Of a stretch of 17,499 nucleotides of DNA, positions 1 to 8,524 are shown in pieces. Source of the stretch: Irineochytrium annulatum. Lineage: Eukaryota; Chytridiomycota; Chytridiomycetes; Chytridiales; Chytridiaceae. The notes beneath the pieces were generated by a model that searched no databases, had not been told where the DNA came from, and saw nothing but the letters and a program-made list of their open reading frames with translations. Both the position numbers and the translations under genes were made by a program. The stretch is taken from the NCBI GenBank assembly GCA_027600665.1, contig JADGJL010000591.1:1-17499 (forward strand). Direction: 5' to 3'. Each line of letters begins with the position of its first letter. Position 1 is the first letter of the stretch.

Positions 1-302
1 GCTGGGGCGGCAGCAGGGGCGGCCGAGGGAGTAGCGGCGGCAGCAGGGGCAGCGGCGGCAGGTGCGGATGCAGCAGCAGCGGGGGCAGCCGCGGGGGCGG
101 CAGCCGCAGCGATCGTGGCCTTGGGAGTCGCTGCCGCAGGGCTAGCGACCGATGCAGCCGCAGCAGCAGCCGCCTTCGTCGCCGAAGGTGTAGCAGCCGC
201 TGCCGTCGACGGCGTGGCGGCTGCGGCCGAGATCGACGCCGGCGAAGGCGCCGCGGATGCCGCAGCGATCAAGGCGAGGAGGAAGGTTGTTGCGAATTTC
301 AT
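1..302 (-). CDS. Alanine-rich secreted protein, 5' part only (runs off the left edge)
   Basis: An ATG at 302-300 on the minus strand opens a frame with no stop through to base 1, so at least 100 residues are encoded and the 3' end lies outside the window. The N-terminus (MKFATTFLLALIAAASAAPS) is a textbook signal peptide: Lys at position 2, a hydrophobic core, and small residues before a likely cleavage site near Ala18. The rest is low-complexity, more than half Ala, with Pro, Thr and Ser and only rare Lys, in poly-Ala and AAP/ATPS-like runs. No domain is recognised. A secreted or cell-wall-associated, possibly O-glycosylated protein is inferred from composition only. The GCN-rich DNA leaves the opposite strand open too, but the signal peptide in this frame decides the strand. 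The family cannot be named. Confidence 0.6.
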   Translation of the reverse strand, partial: MKFATTFLLALIAAASAAPSPASISAAAATPSTAAAATPSATKAAAAAAASVASPAAATPKATIAAAAAPAAAPAAAASAPAAAAPAAAATPSAAPAAAP

Positions 303-961
303 TGCGGTGGAAGGTCGAGCTGGTATATGGCGGAGGGGAGTCCTGATCCGTACGAAGTCCTGGAGGCCGTCGGGAGGACGGTCGGGTATGGGGACTGAAC
401 GTGCGGCGAGCAAAGATGGAGCGAGTGTGGGATGCTCGCCGTTCGAAGTTATGTACGGGCAAGCAGCTTGAAACGGTTTCAGTCGAAGGGCCCCGCGACC
501 CCCGCGTCAATAAGCAACAGAATGCGGCCGGTGGATGTTTGCGAAGCAGCTGAAGCAGCGGCAAGGCCGACAGGACAACGCTCCCATTGGCGTGCCCTTT
601 GGAACGCGGGGCCGCCGAACTGTTTGAAGAAGTGTAACCTGACGCGTAAAACGCTTTAGGTGAACACAGCGGTCTGGCTCAACGAAGGCCACACACAGGA
701 CAGGACGTCACGCAGCAAGTCGACTGTATTATAATGCGATGTTAGATAACAATTATTATTTCGCAAGTCGGCATCATTATTCTGTGGTTACGCGTCATGA
801 CGAGATAAAAATAACCATGGCGCAGAACGTAAATCCTCTCAGGAGCGAAAAAAAAAAAAGGAAAACGTCAATCCTGTCGCGAAGATCTCCAAGGATTCTC
901 TCCATTTGGGCTGACGAAAAGCTCGCGCGCGTCGAGCAGAGGCCGTCGGCGCGTCGACGCG
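303..961. other. Intergenic region between divergent genes
   Basis: No convincing gene is seen in these 659 bases; the overlapping open frames have no recognisable domain and no codon pattern. It separates the minus-strand alanine-rich gene from the plus-strand membrane-protein gene and must hold both promoters. A run of 12 A at 848-859, about 100 bp before the ATG at 962, is a plausible poly(dA:dT) promoter tract. No clear TATA box was identified. Confidence 0.5.
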
Positions 962-3416
962 ATGGAGAACACGCGACGCCTTCTCCTCCTCTTCGCGCGC
1001 TGTATGCTGGCGGTCGCGCTGCCGTGCACTATCATGGCCTTGGGCGCCATTGGGATATCGGTTGTCGCGTGGATAGTCTTTCTTCTGAGCTGCAGGAGAT
1101 GGGGCGGGTGGGACGGGGACGCGTTGGGCTCGTCTTGGGAGGCGTTGATGGACCCGAGGAGGCTGCCCTACCAGGAGGACAGCAAGGTTTTCGGCTTCGC
1201 GGTCTATTACACTGCCAGGTACTGTAGAGGTCGCCACTATCTTCGACCTGCGAGCGTGACGCGCAAAAGACCAGTCGTTCTTGCCTGAGTCTCCGCGCTT
1301 CCTACCACGCATGCTCTTCTGACCCATCTTCTCACCAACAGAGCGTTCACGACCGCCATTTGGGCCCGCACGTCGCTCTTCTTCAACCCCTTTATCGAGC
1401 AGGTGATCGTCTCGTTCGTCATGGCGGTCCTCTTTTGCGTCGTGTGGGCCTTCACCTCCGTTTTAAACTACTGGGGCTTCCTACTGGGATGCATGGTACC
1501 ATGCGTCGTACTCACCCTGCCCATCACCGTCTGCTTTTGGGAGAGCAGGCCGAGGACTTGGGCCAACGCGTGGTATAACTTCGCGGGATACGGGAAGTTA
1601 TACGTGTCCGTTGTCACGCTGGTGTTTTTTTCAGCGTAAGCATTTCTCAGTTCTTAACAGACGGGAAAACTTTGTGAAGTAAATTCGGGAGCGGAAAGGA
1701 CTGCGTGCTGCTGGCGCCCGACGCTACCAGTGTGACCGCTAACACTCTTGCCGTCCTTCCGATTAATTTTTACTAAGTGCGTTTGTTCCGCAGATTTATC
1801 TTCCAGTTCACGTTCACGGTCGCGAACTACGCAAACATGCTGCTGATAACGGGGACGAACGACGCGGCGGCGCTCTTCTCGTGGCGGGAGATTGCGCTTA
1901 CCGTGTTTCTTGGGTTCGGGTAAGCGAAGACGATACTTGAAAGCATTCTTTTGCTTACAGTTCCTCTTCAGCTCGCAAATCATCAGAATAATATACCTGC
2001 GGTTCATGATGATCCTCCCTATGTGGAAGGAGAAGATCTCACTGACGAGGAGCGAAGAGATTGTGAACAACGTCGTTATGGTAAGCCTCTTGATATTATG
2101 TACTCAACGGAGGCTCATACTTACACACGCTATAGTTGACCCTTCAATCCACGTACGTATAATAAGAGCTGGTGGTATGAAGCTAAATTGCTCGCTCACA
2201 ACAGGCAAGAAGGAATGTGGGCTCTCATCTCGGCTTTAATCGTCTACCGCGCCCCGGCGCTGAGCTTCTACCTCGGCACAGTCGGCGTGCTCCTCATTAA
2301 GCTCCTCGAACGCGTCGTGTCGGCTGTCCGCCTCCGGAAGCGGATCGCCCGTCAGGTGCAGGCCGCAAACAAGTCCTCGTCGGGGAGGGATATCGACGAA
2401 CTGAAATCCTCGTTGACGTTTGCTGAAAAGTCGAGGAAGTTGTTTGTGGCACCTGCGCCGGCGGCACCGATTGATGCCGCCGAGTCGCGGGCGGTCGCCT
2501 TTGCGCAGAACACGTTCGTTCGGCCCGTGGTTATTCGAGCCCATAGCACCGAGATTGATCCAGACCAACGTACGATTAATCTCTATCCGTCGGTTTGCTG
2601 GCTTTCTTAACCTTGATTTCGCCTTAGATGTGACGGGCAGGAGCCATACAATCTTGGGAAGGACGTTCACGAACGTATTTCGGAAGGTGTCGGTTGAGGA
2701 GGTAAGAGGCGATGTTGTTTATATGGTGTTGACTAGTGTGGCAGAAACCGACGGAGGCTGAAACGAAACATGGGCCCGACAAAATGGCAGGCGGAGACTA
2801 TGGCAACGACACATCTGTAGCTATCGACGCACCTTCCCCCTTGAGCCTGAACACTTCAGACACAGCCTACAAATCCCACACCACCATCCGCATTTCTGTG
2901 GCGTCCACGACCTCCACTTCTACCGCCTTCCAAACCTCCGATTCCTTACGACCCGAACCCGAACCCGAGGAACAATTCGTTCCGATGGCCACCCAAGCCT
3001 ACCAGGCCTACCTCCGCCTCGGCACCATCTCGGCCGACTGGTCCGCGCACCTGGTCTCAGTCGCGGCGGCATACCTCTTCCTATCCATCTCCCCACTTTC
3101 CACCTTCTTCGCCTGCAACGGCGTTATCGAAATCTCCGAGGTCCTGCCCCGGTACATCTTTACGTGGCTTCAGATGGCCGTGTTCGAGCTCGCGGGCTTC
3201 GTGGTAGATGTGAAGGTCGGAGGGCTGGATTACGAAAGGGGGCTCAGCGAGTTCTGGGAATGGGGGTTCACCGGGAAGAGCATGTATTATGTGACGTGTA
3301 ATATGGCGGGGGTATTGGGGGCGATGGTGTTAGCGGAAGCCGGGCCGTTCATGCTGGGCTTGAAGACTGATGAGAGCTGTTTCTTAAAGGGGAGAAGAAC
3401 CGGGGCTGGGGACTAA
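962..3416 (+). CDS. Multi-pass membrane protein of unknown family, 8 exons, 637 aa
   Basis: Exons deduced by eye: 962-1218, 1342-1635, 1794-1919, 1972-2080, 2136-2152, 2205-2569, 2628-2701, 2745-3416. All introns are GT-AG (43-158 nt), phases agree throughout, and the stop is at 3414-3416. The product has hydrophobic stretches near residues 8-44, 107-127, 132-152, 169-192, 212-233 and 272-304. A hydrophilic middle (about 305-510) carries a basic/coiled patch, a Ser/Thr-rich stretch and an acidic PEPEPEE run. Three more hydrophobic segments lie near 515-536, 551-571 and 594-612. The likely form is an integral membrane protein with about 8-10 helices and a large cytosolic loop. I do not recognise the family and find no transporter or enzyme motif. 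The start is the first ATG of the frame, just before a strongly hydrophobic segment; an upstream exon cannot be excluded. The 17-nt fifth exon is needed to keep frame. Exon structure is fairly sure; function is unknown. Confidence 0.75.
2136..2152 (+). other. 17-nt microexon (exon 5 of the membrane-protein gene)
   Basis: It is flanked by an acceptor ending TATAG and a donor GTACGT, and encodes TLQS plus two bases of a Thr codon finished by the next exon. Exon 4 ends in phase 0 after an ATG codon, and exon 6 needs two bases before its first full codon. Direct joining of exons 4 and 6 at any visible acceptor shifts the frame, so the 17 nt restore it. The flanking introns are 55 and 52 nt. Confidence 0.6.
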
Positions 3417-3708
3417 GAACGATGGAGGGCACTTGGTAATGAAACTATGACACGGGTAGTATGACACTGTGAATACGTATACATACCTCTAATTAGTGTG
3501 CTGGGGTACATCCGACTGCACGCATTAGAACAAGAGCACGTACAAACTGCTCGCGATTAGTCTCGCAATGAAGTAGTACTGTAACTGATTGTATTATGCT
3601 GATATGAATAAATAGCTTGGATCAAACTCAACCTTAGATAGAAACGGACGACAGATTCTCGCGGCTTTTAACTTTTAGGGCCCCGAGATCACCCCATCCA
3701 ACTTCTCA
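3417..3708. other. Intergenic region between convergent genes
   Basis: AT-richer than the genes around it and without a supportable coding frame. It lies between the 3' ends of the plus-strand membrane-protein gene and the minus-strand chitinase-like gene, so it should contain both polyadenylation regions. Only the plus-strand signal at 3607-3612 is clear. Confidence 0.5.
3607..3612 (+). terminator. Candidate polyadenylation signal AATAAA
   Basis: A canonical AATAAA lies 190 bases after the stop of the membrane-protein gene in AT-rich sequence. It is the only canonical hexamer noticed there on this strand. The match is direct; its use is inferred. Confidence 0.4.
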
Positions 3709-4855
3709 CTACTGAAAAGCCAAAAGTGCCGACCCAAACGCCCCGTCCGCCTGGTCCAGCATCGAGCTGCTGTTCAGGTCGTCCTTGTTCCCATTGTCCC
3801 TGTTGATGTCCCAGAACCCGATAGACGCGACGTAGCCGCAGCCTTTGGCCCAGGAGGCAACGTTGACGGCGTCGATGACGCGGAAGTGCTCGTCCGTGGA
3901 GTCGTTAACGCCGATCATCGGCGTGATACCAACGGAGGCCTGCATACCGATCTTCTTCAGCTGCTTGTTGGTCGCGACGGCGGCAGCGATAGAGTAAGTG
4001 CCCATGCCCGTAGCGCCGTTGGGGGCGTCGGAGGTGCCGAAGTCTTTTGGGAAAGCAGAAGGTTATTAACTTGATCAAAATTTTGGTAGCCGGGGAACAA
4101 CTACTGCCAAATATACAACACCAACCCATAGTCATGATGTTGACGACAGAGATCTTGGCCCCATACTTCATGGCGCTCTGCAGAATGTAGATCGCACTGT
4201 CGTCCATCCCCTCGACGCCGGTCGCCAGCGTATAAGACACCCTCAGGGGCCAGTCCACCGCGGCCTGCACCTGCGCGATGGCCTTATTCCTCAGATCGAT
4301 GCTCGGCCTGTCGTCCGCGCGGCTTCCCTCCACGTCAAAGTCGATCCACCTGACGCGGTAGTACTGCACCACCTTGAGGTACGCCTTGACCGTGTTCTCG
4401 AGCGTGTTGACGCTCGCAATCTCCTTGCCGTCCGCGCCGCCGAAGGACACGATCACGTCCCCGCCCATGGCGCGGAAGGCCTTAATCTGGCTCGCGTACG
4501 AGGACAGCGTCATGGACTTGTCGCCGGCCCAGCACGGGTTGCCGCTCCTGGTGCCGTCGTCCAGGATGAAGGCTAGGGTGAAGTAGCGGAGGCCGTACTT
4601 GGTGGCGTAGTCGACGATGTTGTCGCCGTCGGAGCCGACCTCGGCGTACGGCGCGAGTACGCGGGGCGGGAAGGACGACGACCGGAGGTCCATGGGGTCC
4701 GGGAGCGTCGCGTTGGCCGGGAGGATCAGGGACGGGTCAACATTCTGAACGACAGAGTGGCCGTTTAGGATGGAGCCCATGGAGGACTCGACAGTCTGGG
4801 CGAGGCCGACTCGCGCGAGGAGCGCGAGGAGGAGGAGGGGCGTCGAGAAGAGCAT
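3709..4855 (-). CDS. Secreted GH18 chitinase-like glycoside hydrolase, 354 aa
   Basis: Two exons on the minus strand, 4855-4126 and 4043-3709, with an 82-nt GT-AG intron (4044-4125). Joining them restores the motif NIMTMDFG across the junction, which strongly supports this splice. A signal peptide covers about residues 1-19 (cleavage near LAQ). GH18 hallmarks are visible: a SxGG strand (VIVSFGGADG, about 135-144), the catalytic D-x-D-x-E as WIDFDVEG with putative acid/base Glu176, the M-x-D strand near 241-244, and a C-terminal barrel Trp in IGFWDINRD (Trp321). The family hydrolyses beta-1,4-GlcNAc polymers by substrate-assisted catalysis. No chitin-binding module or GPI-like tail is seen, so a secreted single-domain enzyme acting on chitin or cell wall is inferred. 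The sequence resembles small bacterial-type GH18 proteins more than classical fungal endochitinases (from memory). The gene is divergent from the repeat-protein gene. Confidence 0.88.
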
Positions 4856-5493
4856 CTTAGTCGCGGCAGACGCGTCGGTTGTTGGCTGATGCGCGTGAAG
4901 TAACTAACGAAGTTGATCACGACGGCAGGCGAGGCGAGGTATGTGCCTTCTTAGAGCTAACAATGGGCGGAGGCTGTACCCTCAGCGGCTGCCACCGCAC
5001 GGGCGAGACGTCGGATGGCCGGAGCCGCCGGCCCCGGTACAATGGCAGTAAATCCCGAATGATCACTCGCCCCAAGGGCCACTTCAGTTCTGAACTGTCT
5101 CAGTTTGACATCGTCACGTTCCCAACGCCACCTCTGACGTCGGCCCCAACGGGTCTCCTATGCCTGTGGTGTCGTTAACTCTGGATGGCAGTTCCGGTGA
5201 CCTTGGGGCTCAGGTCGGTGCGGCTGATGGACCCCTCCGTGAAAGGTGCCGTGGCGCTGGCGGTGCGCCCCAACCGCTGCAGAGTCGAGGGGTACGCGGA
5301 AGCGCGTCGTCTGGCAGCAACGCATTCCCGCGTCCTTTGCTAGTTGTTCAGGTCCTCACATTTCCGCCTCTATCGATGAATCACGGCCATGACCCTACGT
5401 TCCAGCGACCCTCCGTATCCTCGGCGGCCTCAGGCGTATAAAGCGGCCGCGTCAATGCTATCATCAACTACCTCGTCATCTAGTTTTGAAAAC
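4856..5493. promoter_or_regulatory. Divergent intergenic region between two secreted-protein genes
   Basis: These 638 bases separate the starts of the chitinase-like gene (minus) and the secreted repeat protein (plus), so they should hold both promoters. Two plus-strand open frames here (about 4879-5178 and 5160-5441) have no recognisable content and are not called. A TATA box is present on the plus side. No other operator could be supported. Confidence 0.45.
5437..5442 (+). promoter_or_regulatory. TATA box of the secreted repeat-protein gene
   Basis: TATAAA (followed by G) lies 57 bp before the ATG at 5494. A start site about 30 bp downstream would fall near 5467-5475. That is after the in-frame ATG at 5455 and before the ATG at 5494, which supports 5494 as the start. 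Confidence 0.6.
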
Positions 5494-5969
5494 ATGCAGC
5501 TCTCCAACCTCCTCGCTCTCGCGCTCGTTGTAATTGCCGCCACCGGCGCCACGGCTCGTTGCACGGATGGGACTCACCCTGTGAGTAAACCTTCAACTCG
5601 AAAGCCGGCATAAACTAACAATGTTCTGCATTACAGACTCATTGCACCGTCAACGGCAGACCCGCCATGTGCTGCGACGGCGCCGGCTCGATGAAGAAGG
5701 ATGGTATTATTGTGCATGACCGTCGTGGCGCCATTGTCCACGACAAGAACGGAGGCGACGCCGTCAAGGCGGATGGCGTCATCGTGCACGACCGTCGTGG
5801 CGCCATCGTCCACGACAAGAGCGGAGGCGACGCCGTCAAGGCGGATGGCGTCATCGTGCACGACCGTCGAGGCGTCATCGTGCACGACCGTCGAGGCGCC
5901 ATCGTCCACGACAAGAACGGAGGCGACGCCGTCAAGGCGGATGGCGTTATCATCCACGATCGGCGTTGA
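5494..5969 (+). CDS. Small secreted repeat protein, candidate Kex2-processed repeat precursor, 139 aa
   Basis: Exons 5494-5580 and 5637-5969 are joined across a 56-nt GT-AG intron (donor GTGAGT, acceptor TTACAG, a CTAAC-like branch site within), phase 0. Residues 1-21 form a signal peptide (MQLSNLLALALVVIAATGAT). A short Cys part follows with Cys23, 32, 41 and 42 (C-x8-C-x8-CC). From residue 51 to the end there are 24-residue tandem repeats built from IVHDRRG and AIVHDK(N/S)GGDAVKA; the third copy carries an extra 8-residue VIVHDRRG block. Arg-Arg pairs fall at 58-59, 82-83, 106-107, 114-115 and 138-139, the last directly before the stop. If Kex2 cuts after each pair, the products are three near-identical 24-mers and one 8-mer. 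That layout matches fungal Kex2-processed repeat proteins and some RiPP-type precursors; processing is inferred. An alternative is a repetitive structural or cell-wall protein. No modifying enzyme is seen next to it. Confidence 0.78.
5700..5969 (+). repeat. 72-bp coding tandem repeats, about 3.5 copies
   Basis: Units begin at 5700, 5772 and 5844, and a partial unit at 5940. The copies are nearly identical at DNA level, which suggests recent amplification or homogenisation. The third unit is longer by 24 bp, an in-frame duplication of the IVHDRRG-coding block. All length changes are multiples of three. Confidence 0.85.
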
Positions 5970-6625
5970 TAGATGTGCCCGCAGCGATTTGAGTAATAAT
6001 CAGAAAGGAGCCGATTAAAGAGATTAATAAACATGGCGCCAAGTTGCTGATTGTATTGGCACACTACATCGCAAATCACGAAGATCCACCTGAGTAAACA
6101 ATGTTGTTGCTGGTCAAAGTTGAGGCAAGCTCAGTCACATCAATGAGCTGCAGATTGATCAACCTCGCAGCCGCTTGGACCCCGATGGTGAGGTTCGTTA
6201 GTGTGATCATGGCGCGATACTGGGTGAGAAAGGCTCAAGGTACTTGACCTTCCCACGGATTCTTTTCCACCTGTCGTTCAAAGTGATGACGTGCGTTCAC
6301 ATCGTAAATCTGGATCTCCAAGCAGCGACGGACTTCAATTTAGGTTCGTCTCTCCACCTTCGCAGACGCTGACGCCCGCGAATGTGTCAATGATACCCCC
6401 CCGAGTTCCCTAGGGTTACCTCCAACAAAACATGCCGTGCAAAAATTAAACAAACTATGATATCTTTGCAGTATATTCATCAAATGCTGTAAAACTTGCG
6501 TCAGCTGTTCTAAGCCGAAAGGGTCTCACCTGCCCTGCCACCGGCATCTAATGGCACAAGAAAGGGATGCAATCACAAAACAATGCTCTAAATGCAAAAG
6601 GTAGGGAGGTCAAGACAAAGCTAGT
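5970..6625. other. Gene-free region
   Basis: I see no supportable gene in these 656 bases. They lie between the 3' end of the repeat-protein gene and the 3' end of the minus-strand transporter gene (convergent). The only recognisable element is the AATAAA at 6026-6031. Confidence 0.5.
6026..6031 (+). terminator. Candidate polyadenylation signal AATAAA
   Basis: A canonical hexamer 57 bases after the stop of the secreted repeat-protein gene, in an AT-rich context; position and strand fit that gene. Confidence 0.55.
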
Positions 6626-8144
6626 CTACGGAGGAGAAGAGGTCACAGCAGGTTCCGGAAATCTCCCGGCCACAACCCACTTCGCCATCATAGTGACCAT
6701 AAATGAGCCGACGACCAACTGCTCGGCGTGGTAGACGAGGAGTGGTGTCGAGATAATCCCAATTAACGGCGAGCCTTCCAAAAAAGTCAAATATTTAGTT
6801 CGTGCCCCGGAAAAAGCGTCTGCCAACACTGCAAGAACTGCAGACTCACCCGCGTAAATGATGTTGATCATCGGGATACCCAGCGCGACAGTCTTTGTCG
6901 CCGCGCACATGACAATCGCGACCGTGTCCTCCCGGGTGAACCCAAACACGGGGATCCTTGAGATCCCAAAGGACAAGGCAGAAAACGAGCAAAATAGCGC
7001 CAAGTCCAAGAACAACACCCCAACAAGACTCCCTGCGTCGATGTCCCCGCCCAAATGCTCTGAGAACGTGTCGCAGAACACGCTCCAGACCAACACAAGC
7101 AGCAGCGAGCTATTGACGATCGGAAGGCTGACGTATTTCGACAAGGTGGGGACGAGCTTCGGGAAGATGTACTGCACGATCTGGCCAAAGATCAGGGGAA
7201 TGATGACGGTGTAGCAGAGCGTGAGCAGCGTCGATCCAAGGTCCAAGTGCGACGATCCAGCCAGCGCTCCGGCGTAGGCGTAAATTAGGGACGGGCTAAC
7301 TAGCACGCCGAGAATGTTCCCGATGACGGCGTTCGTCAGCGCGCCAGCCTCGTTCCCGGACGCCTGCTTCGTCATCAGCACGTTGGAGCTGATAGTCGTC
7401 GGCGTCGCGCACGCGATGATGAGGCCCTTGATGAGGACCTGGTTGAAGCTGGTGAGCCCCAGCAGCTTCCCGACGGCCAGGCCGACCGCGGGCGTGACAC
7501 CGAGGGAGATGACCTGAATCACAAGGTGCATGCGCCAGGCGCCAAGGGAGCGGAGAAGAACGGCGGTCTTAAGGGACATGCCCGAGATGATGAAGATGAG
7601 CGCCACGACACCGTACGAGACCGTGTACTCGGACCGGATGATGCCGTGCTTTTTGCCGAGGGCCGGCCAGATGGCTGCGAAGGCAATGACGCAAACGAGG
7701 CCCTGGGTTAATGTGATCGTGAGCAACCACGTTTTCCCCCAGCAATGCACCCACCTCCAAGAACCAATTGGCCTTGATGAACGTCCAAGCCCGTGCCAGG
7801 AAGGACGGCTTTCCAGTGGCCGCTTCAGGCAGAGCGGCGATGCCAACTGGCGGCACGGCCTGTTCACCATCCTCCCGGTCCTGTTTCATCGGCCCATCTT
7901 CGGACACCAGCCAACCGTCACGATGATCGGCAGGGTCGTTCGCAGTGCTCGTGTTCGTCGTATCGGCATCCCGGGGCGGGTCATCCGTGTGAGCAACATT
8001 TGGAGCCGGAGCGAGAGGTGAGCTGTGGAGAGGGTCCGTGCTCTCTTGCGGCTCGGCGACACCGACGGCGCCGCCAGGTAAGGGCCGGGCTTCCTGGTTG
8101 AGGGTGACAGCCGACGGGGGCTGCGGGAGGGGTGTTGACGGCAT
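6626..8144 (-). CDS. RCH1: Rch1/SLC10A7-type membrane transporter, SBF-like family, 463 aa
   Basis: Three exons on the minus strand: 8144-7755, 7702-6850 and 6774-6626, with introns of 52 and 75 nt. The first splice joins NWFLE to GLVCVIAFAA and replaces a frame that would give unrelated residues. The second (donor GTGAGT) joins IIYAG to SPLIGIISTPLLVYHAEQ, matching the family C-terminus. About 110 hydrophilic Pro/Ser/Thr-rich residues precede roughly ten membrane helices. Family motifs include VALIFIISGMSLK, CATPTTISSNVLMTKQASGN followed by EAG, and LLVYHAEQLVVGS. Known for the family: yeast Rch1 limits calcium uptake at the plasma membrane, and human SLC10A7 affects calcium and glycosylation in the ER/Golgi. 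The same role here is inferred. The 75-nt intron is a multiple of three with no stop, so its retention would insert 25 residues. The long N-terminal tail may be cytosolic and regulatory. Confidence 0.88.
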
Positions 8145-8524
8145 AAGGCGGCTGATCGAGATCGTCCGAGAGAAGGCGCAATGGAAATGGCGAAACCGAT
8201 TGAACGCAAAGCTATGGTAAGGAGTAAGTCAAAGTAAGATATTTTCAGGCACGGTTTATATTTTGATGACGAACAACAAAGACAAGAAAAGGAAAAAAAA
8301 AAGAAAAGAAGTGCGGCAGGGTTCATTCATTTTCATGTACTGCGAATGAACAATAACTGTTCTGTATCTTCGATTATCCTTGGATGTGTAGCGTCCTGGC
8401 TACTGACATCCTGTACTCGGTTGTCCTTAACGTGTCAGTCTCGCATATAAAGTCTGATGTTCATAACCTCTCACACGCACTCAAAAGAGTTTTTAAGTTC
8501 GCAACTTGTCACGCCAAACTTTCG

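Noticed and set aside
115..471. Plus-strand Ala-rich open frame of 118 codons
   Set aside because: It is the antisense shadow of GCN-rich DNA. The minus-strand frame starting at 302 has a real signal peptide, and this one has none.
839..1327. Minus-strand open frame of 162 codons
   Set aside because: Basic, low-complexity product opposite exon 1 of the membrane-protein gene; no signal beyond an open frame.
5455..5493. Upstream in-frame ATG at 5455 as the start of the repeat precursor
   Set aside because: It lies only about 13 bp after the TATA box and would put Ser-rich polar residues before the signal peptide.
5700..5969. Direct repeats resembling a CRISPR array
   Set aside because: The repeats are contiguous, in frame and coding, have no unique spacers, and the genome is eukaryotic.
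5639..6079. Antisense open frames across the 72-bp repeats
   Set aside because: The repeats leave several frames open. Only the plus-strand frame is preceded by a TATA box, a signal-peptide exon and consistent splice sites.
7703..7870. Continuous frame giving an alternative N-terminus for the transporter
   Set aside because: It reads intron and out-of-frame exon sequence. Splicing 7755 to 7702 joins a family-like helix and leads to a proper ATG at 8144.
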